From Planctomycetota bacterium (lineage in GTDB: Bacteria > Planctomycetota > UBA1135 > JADKAF01): a stretch of 64,000 bases of DNA. Location: the NCBI GenBank assembly GCA_016719295.1, contig JADKAF010000001.1:868001-932000 (forward strand), read 5' to 3'. A program made the translations under genes and the position numbers. The number at the start of each line of letters is the position of its first letter. The first letter of the stretch is position 1. This document shows positions 57,243 through 64,000 of this stretch, piece by piece. A model generated the notes under the pieces. The model ran no database searches. It saw only the letters and a list, made by a program, of their open reading frames with translations, and was not told where the DNA came from.

Positions 57243-59612
57243 TCACGGCGCGCAGCGGAGGTTCCAGGTCTCCGTCGTCGCGGGCTGTGCGCCGTCGAAG
57301 AGCGCGAGCTGCAGCGCGAGCTCGCAGCCCGAGAGGGCGGGATCGCGGGGCAGCTCGAGCTCGATCGAGGAGCCGGCGAGCGAGACGCGCGTGGCTTGCT
57401 CCCAGTCGAGGCCGAGATAGCAGCGCTGCCGGGACGGTGAGAGGAACTCGAGAGGCAGCTCGTGCTCGCCCCAGCGCTCGCTCGCGCGGCCGACGGCGAG
57501 GAGCAGCTGCGCACCGGCTGGCGGCTCGGGTCGCAGCTCCAGCGCGAGCGCTCCACCAGGTCGAGGTGCTCCGCTGAGCTCGAGGCGCGTGGGAGCTTGC
57601 GAGCTGCGGAGAGCGCACGCCGGATGCGCGATGCGCAGCCGCCCAGCTTCCGCCCACCCTCCGAGCGCCACGAGAGAGAAGGGCACGTCCCAGGCCGAGG
57701 TTCCGAGCTGCGCATCCTGCTCCACGGCGTGCGCTTCGACCTCGATCGTCCAGACGCCCGCCGCAGGCTGCGGCACGAAGATCGCCTCCACCGAGTTCCT
57801 GCGATCCGGAGCTCCACCGCGATGGGACCAGGGGCCCTCGATCAGACCGGCGTTCCCGCGCCAGAGCGCGCCGTCGGGTGCGCGGAGCTCGAGATCGAGA
57901 TCATTCACGAGCTGGCGCCCTGCGCTGGGCAGAGCCGCGGGCTCGCGCCACGCGAGCACGATGCGCAGCTCCTCGGCACCGCGTTCGACGAAGACGCGAT
58001 AGCTCGCGCGCTCGCGCTCGCGCAGCGCGCGTTCGCCGTCGATGACGAGGGCACCGCGAGCATGTGCGTCGAGCGTCTCGAGATCGGGGAAGCCGAAGCC
58101 TTGGTGCGCGCGCGCAAGGTCGTGCGCGCGACCGCGGAAGGCATAGGGTCGCGCGCTCGCCAGCAGCAGCGCGCGGATCGTGGTGGAGAGCGCGCGGCGA
58201 TCGAAAGCGTCGATGCCCCGCGCGCGCACGCGCGCATCGAAGGCGCCTTCGACGAACATCTGCTGTGCGAGGAGCGCGGTTCCCGCGATGAGCGGAGTCG
58301 CGGCGGAGCTCCCGCCGAAGCTCGCCGTGTAGCCTCCGGGCACCGTGGTCGCGAGGCCATCGAAGACGCCGACGAGCTCCGGCTTCCAGCGCCCGTCCTC
58401 GGCGGGTCCGATGCTGGCACCACCGCTCCAGTGATCGTCGCTGGGATCGGCGTTGCCGCCGTGGCGCACGGCTCCGACCGAAAGCACGTTCTTCGCCCAG
58501 GCTTCCGGCCGGCTCTCGCGCGTGCCCGCGTTGCTCTGGCTCTGCGTGACGAGTAGGTCGTGAGCGAAGATCGCCTCGTCCAGCTCGGCCGAGATCGCCG
58601 TATAGCGCGTCGTGCGCCGATGGCCCCAGCTCGCGGTCTGGAGCACCGCGCGCCACGGCAAGCGCGGATCGACCAGCTCGCGGAGACGATCGACGCGCGC
58701 CGCGTTGTCGCAGCTCGGGTCGCACCAGAGCCCCTGTGCCTCGGGGCAGAGCCCGCGTGCGGTCGGATGACCCGTGCCATCGCCGAAGAGGATTCCGAAG
58801 GTGGCCGTGCCGTGGGCGCTGGCACCGGCGCAGCCGAACGAGATCGGCGCCGCGCGCCGAGCATTCGCGGCGAACGCCGGATGCGCGGGATCGATGCCTT
58901 CGTAGACCGCGGCGCGCAAGCCGGCGCCGCGATAGCCGCGGCGGAGCTCGAGGGACCAGGCGCCGCTCTGAATGCGCGCGGGATCGAGATCGGCTTCGAT
59001 CGCGCTGGCGCGTTCGATCCACAGCACGCTGGGATCCTCGGCGAGAGCGAGGAGCGCCGCGGCGGGCGCCCGCACGGAGAGCAGGCGACTCGAGCCGCGC
59101 GCGTCGGAGAGAGCCACGCGCGCGTGGCGCGCGAGCAGCTCGCGCTTCTCTTCGGCGCGCACGCAGAGGACGAAGAGCTCCAGCTCTAGAGCCTCGGTGG
59201 ATGCAGCGGCTGCGGCCTCCGCGTGGGGAGCCAGCTCCGGCTCGAGACGATCGAGAGCGCGATAGGGCTCGAGCCAGCGCAGCTCGGGGCGCTGCTCCAG
59301 CGCGACCCGCGCGGCGCTCGAGGCGCGCACGAGGCACGCGCGCTCCGGTACCGCCGCGAGCCATTCCGCGCCACAGCTGCGCACCGCGTCCGCGAGCCGC
59401 TCCGCGCTGACCTCGGGCGCGCGCTGAGCCAGCCAGAGCGCGAGGGAACGCTCGTCCGACGGAGCCAGCTTCTCCCTCGACGCGCCGCGCGGGTCGACGC
59501 GGCGCGCGCGGAGCTCCAAGAGCGCCGGATCTCGCGCGAGGGGAGCGGCAACGTCCTGCGCGGAGCCTGGGCACGCGAGGCCGAGCAGGGCCGAGAAGAG
59601 GGCCGGGCGCAT
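57243..59612 (-). CDS. Secreted S8 subtilisin-like protein with Glu at the catalytic Asp position
   Basis: The protein has 789 residues. The minus-strand ATG at 59612 gives a signal peptide ending PGSAQ. Residues about 20-200 are a propeptide-like region. The subtilase domain has the His motif SAHGTATFG (H267) and the Ser motif FGGSSAATPLIAG (S436). The Asp motif, however, reads AVYEGIDPAHP, with E238 where D is expected and one residue fewer. After the protease domain comes a P/proprotein-convertase-like beta domain (DLDLELRAPDGALW). It may be inactive or use Glu; the structure otherwise looks complete. Confidence 0.85.
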   Translation of the reverse strand: MRPALFSALLGLACPGSAQDVAAPLARDPALLELRARRVDPRGASREKLAPSDERSLALWLAQRAPEVSAERLADAVRSCGAEWLAAVPERACLVRASSAARVALEQRPELRWLEPYRALDRLEPELAPHAEAAAAASTEALELELFVLCVRAEEKRELLARHARVALSDARGSSRLLSVRAPAAALLALAEDPSVLWIERASAIEADLDPARIQSGAWSLELRRGYRGAGLRAAVYEGIDPAHPAFAANARRAAPISFGCAGASAHGTATFGILFGDGTGHPTARGLCPEAQGLWCDPSCDNAARVDRLRELVDPRLPWRAVLQTASWGHRRTTRYTAISAELDEAIFAHDLLVTQSQSNAGTRESRPEAWAKNVLSVGAVRHGGNADPSDDHWSGGASIGPAEDGRWKPELVGVFDGLATTVPGGYTASFGGSSAATPLIAGTALLAQQMFVEGAFDARVRARGIDAFDRRALSTTIRALLLASARPYAFRGRAHDLARAHQGFGFPDLETLDAHARGALVIDGERALRERERASYRVFVERGAEELRIVLAWREPAALPSAGRQLVNDLDLELRAPDGALWRGNAGLIEGPWSHRGGAPDRRNSVEAIFVPQPAAGVWTIEVEAHAVEQDAQLGTSAWDVPFSLVALGGWAEAGRLRIAHPACALRSSQAPTRLELSGAPRPGGALALELRPEPPAGAQLLLAVGRASERWGEHELPLEFLSPSRQRCYLGLDWEQATRVSLAGSSIELELPRDPALSGCELALQLALFDGAQPATTETWNLRCAP

Positions 59613-59613
59613 G

Positions 59614-59651
59614 GGTTCGGGAGCGGCCCGAGAGCGGGCCGCTCCCGAACC
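59614..59651 (-). terminator. Perfect hairpin abutting the subtilase ATG; terminator of rfbC
   Basis: A perfect 17-bp inverted repeat (59614-59630 with 59635-59651, loop AGAG) begins 28 nt after the rfbC stop and ends one nucleotide before the start codon of the subtilase gene. It lacks a T-run. No room is left for a Shine-Dalgarno. Confidence 0.75.
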
Positions 59652-59679
59652 CTATCCCATGCGCGAGGCCGCGGTCGGA

Positions 59680-60231
59680 TCAGCGCGGCCCGAAGGCCTG
59701 CGGATAGAGCTCGCGGAGGCGCGGATTGGTGCGGTCGCGCTGCGAGAGCACCGGGTCCTTCACCGGCCAGGCCACGCGGACGTCGGGGTCGTCCCAAGCG
59801 ATGCCGGCCTCGGTCTCGGCGACGTAGACGTTCGAGCACTTGTACATCACGTCGGCCTCCTCGCTGAGCACGACGAAGCCGTGCGCGAAGCCGACGGGGA
59901 TGAACAGCATGCGCTGGTTCTGCTCGCTGAGCTCCTCGGCGACCCAGCGGCCGAAGGTGGGGGAGCCCGGGCGGATGTCGACGGCCACGTCCCAGATCGC
60001 GCCGCGCACGCAGCGCAGCAGCTTCGCTTGTCCGGGGTGCTTCTGGTAGTGCAGCCCGCGCAACGTGCCCCGCTTCGAGCGCGAGTGGTTGTCCTGCGCG
60101 AAAGAGCAATCGATGCCCGCGGCGGCGAACTTGTCGCGATGCCAGCTCTCGAGGAAGAAGCCGCGATCGTCGGCGAAGGCCTTGGGCTCGATCAGCTTGA
60201 CGTCGGGGATGGCGGTAGATGTGACCTTCAC
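59680..60231 (-). CDS. rfbC: dTDP-4-dehydrorhamnose 3,5-epimerase
   Basis: RmlC/RfbC epimerises dTDP-4-keto-6-deoxyglucose for L-rhamnose synthesis. The protein has 183 residues, the family size, from the GTG at 60231 on the minus strand. Landmarks are PKAFADDRGFFLESWHRDKF, SKRGTLRGLHYQ (catalytic His in the cupin), GAIWDVAVDIRPGSPTFGRW and FIPVGFAHGF. Its start overlaps the stop of the WD40-GTPase gene by 4 nt. Other rml genes are not in this window. Confidence 0.95.
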   Translation of the reverse strand: MKVTSTAIPDVKLIEPKAFADDRGFFLESWHRDKFAAAGIDCSFAQDNHSRSKRGTLRGLHYQKHPGQAKLLRCVRGAIWDVAVDIRPGSPTFGRWVAEELSEQNQRMLFIPVGFAHGFVVLSEEADVMYKCSNVYVAETEAGIAWDDPDVRVAWPVKDPVLSQRDRTNPRLRELYPQAFGPR

Positions 60232-62957
60232 GAGTGGCGCGTGGGGGCAGTGGAAGCGTGGGACGAAGCTTCGGCCTCGTCCAACGGGACCTCGCTCCCG
60301 CAGAAAGCGCAGAGAGCGGTGGGGAAGCCGGCTTTGCGGCGGAACGCGACGGCCTGCTGCGGCACGGTGTTGCTGCAGGTGCCGCAGCGGTACTCTCGCC
60401 GCGTCTGGACGGAGCCCGGCAGCGCGAGCGCGCGCAGATGCTCCTGGATCGCGAGGAGGAAGCGCTGGCGCTCCTCCTCCTCGACGCGCGACTCGAAGAA
60501 CGCGTGCAGCTCGCCGAGGGCGTCGTCGTTGGGCTCGGGGAACACGAGCTCGACGCCTTGGACACCGCCGCTCGAGCCGACGAAATGCGCGGCGTTGCTG
60601 TAGAGCGCCCGCTTCTTCAAGCCCGCTCCGGAGAGCAAGCGCACGGCGAGGCTCGCGTAGATCGCGCGCACCGATCCTTCGAAGCGGAAGCTGATCGCGG
60701 TCTCGCAGCCGGCACGCGGGTCCTTCGACTCGGCGACCATCTCGCTCGGGAAGAGCAGCACGGGCCCTTGAGGCGCGCGCTCGCCGAAGGCCAGCTTGCG
60801 GCGCAGCATCTCCTGCACGGCGAGCTTGAGGACCTGCACCTCGTCCTCGGCGCGATGCGCGAGGCGGCGCTGCGGGTCCATCTCGATGCGGCGATCGATC
60901 ACTTGCTGCAGCGGGAGCGCGCCGAGACCGTCGGGATCGCGTCGCGCCGCGTACAGCAGCCAGGCACCGTAGTCGTCGAGGATGTCGCCCTCGAGCAGGA
61001 TGACGCTCTGCCCGGGCACGGTGCGCACTTCGCCGGCGCTCTCGAGCAGGCGCAGCGCGGCGGCGATGCCATCGTCCTCCGCGCCGAGATCCGGCCGATC
61101 GCGGCGGAAGCGCGTCGAGAGGGAATCGCGGGTGATCAGCAGCTCGCCCGCGCGCCGGCGCTGCGCGATCCAAGACTCGAGCGCCTCGCAGAGCCCCGGC
61201 TGGGCGACGCGCGGGACGCTCTTCCAAGCCACGGCTTTCAGCAGCGCGCGACGCAGTTCGGGCACGCCGACACCCGTGCGCGAGCTCGTCTCGTAGTAGG
61301 CGAGGAAGCCGAAGCGCTTCAGCACATCCTGGATCTTCTCGCGCGCGATCGGCGGACCGGCGCGGTCGATGCGCGAGGCGACGAGCAGCTTCGCGACGGG
61401 CTGCTCGCGCGCGCCCGCGTCGAGCGCGCGGGCCCAGTACGCCACGGCGCCGAAGGGATCCTGCTCCGAGCGTGGATCGAAGAGCACGATCGCCGCCGCG
61501 ACATCGTCGAGGTGGAGCTGGTGCAGCACGCGATAGCCGGGTTGGCCAGCGAGATCCCAGAGGTGCAGCTCGGCGCGCTCGTTCTCCTGAGGCAGCGCGA
61601 CTCCGCCGGCCTCGAAATCCTCGGGGCGAACTTCGAGGCGCTGCACGCGGCGTCCGTGCGTGCTCTCGGTGGGCTGGAAGCTCGCGCCGGCGAGCTTCGC
61701 CGCGAGGCTCGACTTGCCGACGCCCGATTCACCGACCAGGACGACCTTCGCGCCGCAGGCACTCTGCGCGCGGTCGACTTCGTGGAAGAAGCTGTCGAGC
61801 ACCGTGCCCATGTCGAGATTCGCCTCGACGTCGGGGTTCAGCGCCGGATGCGAGAAGACTCCGTTGACGAGCTCCGCATAGGTGCGCGATTCCGGCTCGT
61901 CGGCGGCCTTCGCCTGCTCCTCGAGAGCCTCCAGCGTCGGCGGCACTTCCTCCGCCTCGACCACTGGTGCAGCGCACGGATCGGCGGGTAGCTCGTAGCT
62001 TCGCGGAGCATCCCCGAGCAGGACCGTGAGATCGAGCTCCCAGAGCTCGATGCTGCGGTGGCGATCTCCGAGCGACACGAGCCAGGGCATCGTGGGATGG
62101 AACGAGAGGCCCGCGCGCGAGGCGCCCATCGAGGCGGGCTCGCTCAGGACGACCAGCTCCTTCAGCTTCTCGAAGTCCCAGATGCGGACGGTGCCGTCGT
62201 GCGACTTCGAGGCCAGCAATCGACCGTCGGCAGAGAGCGCCAGCGCGACCACGGCTCCTTGATGTTGCTCGAGGATGCCGGTCATCAGCCCGGATTTCAG
62301 GTTCCAGACGCGAATGGTCTTGTCGTTCGAGCAGGAGACGAGGCGCTCGCCGTCGGGCGTGAAGGCGAGGTCGACGATCCAGTCCTTGTGACCGCGCAGG
62401 GTCTGCGTGCGCTCGAAGCTCGCAGCTTCCCAGAGGAAGATCGAGTGATCCTGCGCACCGGAGGCGAGGCTGCGCCCATCAGGTGCCCAAGCGACGGTCT
62501 GCACGGCGCCGCGATGGCCGACGAGCTTCGCGACCTGCACGCGTGCGCGCACATCCCAGACCAGGATCGCGTGATCGTCGAGGCCGTAGGCGAGGAGCTC
62601 CGCGCGCGGCGACCAAGCGAGGCAGAGCACCGTTCCGACCGAGCCGCGCGCGGTCTCGAGCGGCTGCCCTTCCCAGGCGTCCCAGAGCTGGACCTCGGTG
62701 CCGTAGTCGGTGGCGAGCGTGCGCGCGTCCGAGCTCCAAGCGACGCTGAAGGTGAGGCGCGACTGTGCCTCGAGCTCCCAGCGCAGACCCCCGGTCACGC
62801 AGTCCCAGACGCGGACCGTGCCGTCGTTCGCGCTGCTGGCGAGATGACGACCGTCGGCTGAGAAGGCGAGCCGGCTGATCCAGCCTTGATGGCCCTCCAG
62901 CGTCCGCAGGTGCCGTACGCCTTGCGGGAGCACGGGGAACTTCGCCGGTCGGGTCAT
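60228..62957 (-). CDS. WD40-propeller / Ras-like (Roc-COR) GTPase / zinc-ribbon protein
   Basis: The protein has 909 residues from the minus-strand ATG 62957, chosen because it overlaps the preceding stop as ATGA and removes 33 residues of low-complexity lead. Residues about 10-320 are seven WD40 blades, one per about 43 residues (GHKDWIVDLAFTPDGERLVS). After a linker, a small GTPase domain has G1 GESGVGKS (K415), G3 DLAGQPG (D468) and a G4 variant SRID. A COR-like winged-helix region follows (about 590-790). The C-terminus is a zinc ribbon with C858, C861, C883 and C886. No effector domain is seen. It is probably a cytoplasmic signalling or scaffold protein. ROCO proteins with WD40 are rare in bacteria. 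Confidence 0.85.
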   Translation of the reverse strand: MTRPAKFPVLPQGVRHLRTLEGHQGWISRLAFSADGRHLASSANDGTVRVWDCVTGGLRWELEAQSRLTFSVAWSSDARTLATDYGTEVQLWDAWEGQPLETARGSVGTVLCLAWSPRAELLAYGLDDHAILVWDVRARVQVAKLVGHRGAVQTVAWAPDGRSLASGAQDHSIFLWEAASFERTQTLRGHKDWIVDLAFTPDGERLVSCSNDKTIRVWNLKSGLMTGILEQHQGAVVALALSADGRLLASKSHDGTVRIWDFEKLKELVVLSEPASMGASRAGLSFHPTMPWLVSLGDRHRSIELWELDLTVLLGDAPRSYELPADPCAAPVVEAEEVPPTLEALEEQAKAADEPESRTYAELVNGVFSHPALNPDVEANLDMGTVLDSFFHEVDRAQSACGAKVVLVGESGVGKSSLAAKLAGASFQPTESTHGRRVQRLEVRPEDFEAGGVALPQENERAELHLWDLAGQPGYRVLHQLHLDDVAAAIVLFDPRSEQDPFGAVAYWARALDAGAREQPVAKLLVASRIDRAGPPIAREKIQDVLKRFGFLAYYETSSRTGVGVPELRRALLKAVAWKSVPRVAQPGLCEALESWIAQRRRAGELLITRDSLSTRFRRDRPDLGAEDDGIAAALRLLESAGEVRTVPGQSVILLEGDILDDYGAWLLYAARRDPDGLGALPLQQVIDRRIEMDPQRRLAHRAEDEVQVLKLAVQEMLRRKLAFGERAPQGPVLLFPSEMVAESKDPRAGCETAISFRFEGSVRAIYASLAVRLLSGAGLKKRALYSNAAHFVGSSGGVQGVELVFPEPNDDALGELHAFFESRVEEEERQRFLLAIQEHLRALALPGSVQTRREYRCGTCSNTVPQQAVAFRRKAGFPTALCAFCGSEVPLDEAEASSHASTAPTRHS

Positions 62958-64000
62958 GAAGCCCAGAGCTCCTCGCCGAGCAGACGCTGCGCGAGGTCGG
63001 TCCGGAGCACTCCTCGAGGGTCGTGCTTGCGCTTCAACGCCAGGAACGAGCTCCAACGCTCTTCACCCCAGGCGCGCCGGACATGCTGCGGCGTGAGCAG
63101 CGCGTCCTTCGCGAAGTAGAAGCGGCCTCCCGCGGCGAGCACGATCTCGCTCATGTCGTGGCCGAGCTTCCACAGCGCTTCGCGATTGGACGCGGTGACG
63201 CGCAGGTCCATCGCCAGCGAGTAACCGTCGACCGCGTGCGTGAGCAGGAAGTCGTCGGGGCGATGGCGCTTCAGCACGACCAGATAGGGTGGCAGGCCGC
63301 GCCTCCGCGCGAGGGCGAGGAGCTCGCCGAAGACCTGCTGGGCCGCGGCTCGCGGCACGAACGGCTGATACTGGATCAGGCCGCCGAGACCATAGGCGCG
63401 GCGCCACTCCGGCACGTAGTCGAGCAGGAACGCGAAGCCGACGTGCGTCTGGAGATAGCTGTGCCCGTTGCGGTGCAGCCGAGAGGCCTGGTACTTCGCC
63501 GCGTTGATGCAGCGCACACCCAGGTTGTTCAGGAAGGGGCGCATGCCCATCCACAGCATGCTCTTCGGCACGCCGAGGATGCGCGACGGCAGCTCTTGAG
63601 CTTCCGGTCGCAGGCTGCGCGCGGGGCCGAGCTTGTCCTCGGAGGCGGAGATGTAGTGGGCCGCGTGCAGCACGCCGCGACCGGTGCGCGAGCCTCCGAT
63701 GACTCCGTCCAGCCAGCCCACGAGATAGTCGGGCTCGGGACAGCGCTGCTCGAAGATCTCGAACGACTCGGCGAGGTCGCGCGTGCGGATCGACTCGACG
63801 CGCAGGAAGCCGCTCTCCACGCGCTTCAACCCGATCTTCAAGCGCGTGAAGGCGCCGAGCATGCCGAAGCCGGAGATCGCGGCATGGAAGAGCTCGCGGT
63901 TCTCGGTGCGCGAGCAGCGCAGCAGCTCGCCCGCGGGCGTCAGCAGGTCGAAGTCGAGGACGTGATCTCCGATCGGCCCGACCTTGTAGTTGTTCTTCCC
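62954..64000 (-). CDS. FAD-linked oxidase, DprE1/alditol-oxidase type, truncated by window edge
   Basis: The frame is open to the last base of the window on the minus strand, beginning GKNNYKVGPIGDHVLDFDLL. This is the end of a FAD_binding_4 domain (then ELFHAAISGFGMLG). The C-terminal substrate domain has IQYQPFVPRAAAQQVFGELL, VVLKRHRPDDFLL and DGYSLAMDLRV, ending KHDPRGVLRTDL. This is the layout of DprE1-like oxidases that oxidise a sugar or polyprenyl-sugar. Its start lies outside the window. Its stop overlaps the WD40-GTPase start. Confidence 0.88.
   Translation of the reverse strand, partial: GKNNYKVGPIGDHVLDFDLLTPAGELLRCSRTENRELFHAAISGFGMLGAFTRLKIGLKRVESGFLRVESIRTRDLAESFEIFEQRCPEPDYLVGWLDGVIGGSRTGRGVLHAAHYISASEDKLGPARSLRPEAQELPSRILGVPKSMLWMGMRPFLNNLGVRCINAAKYQASRLHRNGHSYLQTHVGFAFLLDYVPEWRRAYGLGGLIQYQPFVPRAAAQQVFGELLALARRRGLPPYLVVLKRHRPDDFLLTHAVDGYSLAMDLRVTASNREALWKLGHDMSEIVLAAGGRFYFAKDALLTPQHVRRAWGEERWSSFLALKRKHDPRGVLRTDLAQRLLGEELWAS

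Noticed and set aside
60228..62957. Reading the WD40-GTPase as a defence (conflict) system
   Set aside because: No TIR, caspase, nuclease or other effector is fused to it or encoded beside it; neighbours are sugar enzymes.

Overview
The window is very GC-rich, with third codon positions almost all G or C, and densely packed. It looks like a Gram-negative-type bacterium with many lipoproteins and large secreted FG-GAP beta-propeller proteins, a DUF5658-like membrane protein, a WD40/Ras-like GTPase and many exopolysaccharide genes. That mixture, and the shared C-terminal module of two secreted propeller proteins, resembles deep-branching Planctomycetota (Saltatorellus/Engelhardtia-like). This is an inference (about 60% sure), not something a marker gene in the window proves.

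Housekeeping left end (1-11235, + strand). First comes the 3' part of an F1 ATP synthase operon: atpA (partial), atpG, atpD, atpC. atpC carries an apparent one-base deletion, and a 31-G run lies between atpA and atpG. A long perfect hairpin terminates this operon. Next is infC-rpmI-rplT-pheS-pheT. infC probably starts at an AUC codon. The spacers of this operon hold strong hairpins that look like ribosomal-protein and pheST leader control. A radical-SAM gene follows pheT closely.

Middle (11297-43360). A large lipoprotein and acetyl-CoA synthetase lead into a glycan-assembly region: a polyprenyl-phosphate sugar-1-phosphate transferase, six GT4-type glycosyltransferases in this stretch, a DegT aminotransferase, an AsnB-like amidotransferase, an alpha/alpha-toroid protein, a methyltransferase and an alkaline-phosphatase-fold membrane enzyme. 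Many neighbours overlap by 4 nt (ATGA/GTGA), so they are probably translationally coupled. The tRNA pseudouridine synthase gene truD is embedded in this chain, as are propeller lipoproteins. A compositionally distinct FG-GAP gene (38699-41413) is bracketed by the sulfatase-like gene's 3' end and a second, orphan copy of that same 3' end.

Right part (43399-64000). leuS is followed by two convergent minus-strand genes for secreted FG-GAP proteins with a shared C-terminal module. A five-gene + strand glycan operon comes next (radical SAM, GT4, flippase, methyltransferase, GT4). On the minus strand there is then a secreted subtilase with an altered catalytic Asp, and a tightly overlapping trio: FAD-linked oxidase (partial), seven-bladed WD40 + Ras-like/COR GTPase + zinc ribbon, and rfbC.

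Several genes have a TA(C/G)(A/C)(A/C)T-like -10 box only 6-7 nt before the ATG, which suggests leaderless transcription is common here. I saw no tRNA, rRNA, CRISPR array or insertion sequence. No gene-free stretch exceeds 300 bases; the longest (51165-51413) is the divergent spacer between a secreted propeller gene and a radical-SAM gene, where I see only promoter-like sequence.
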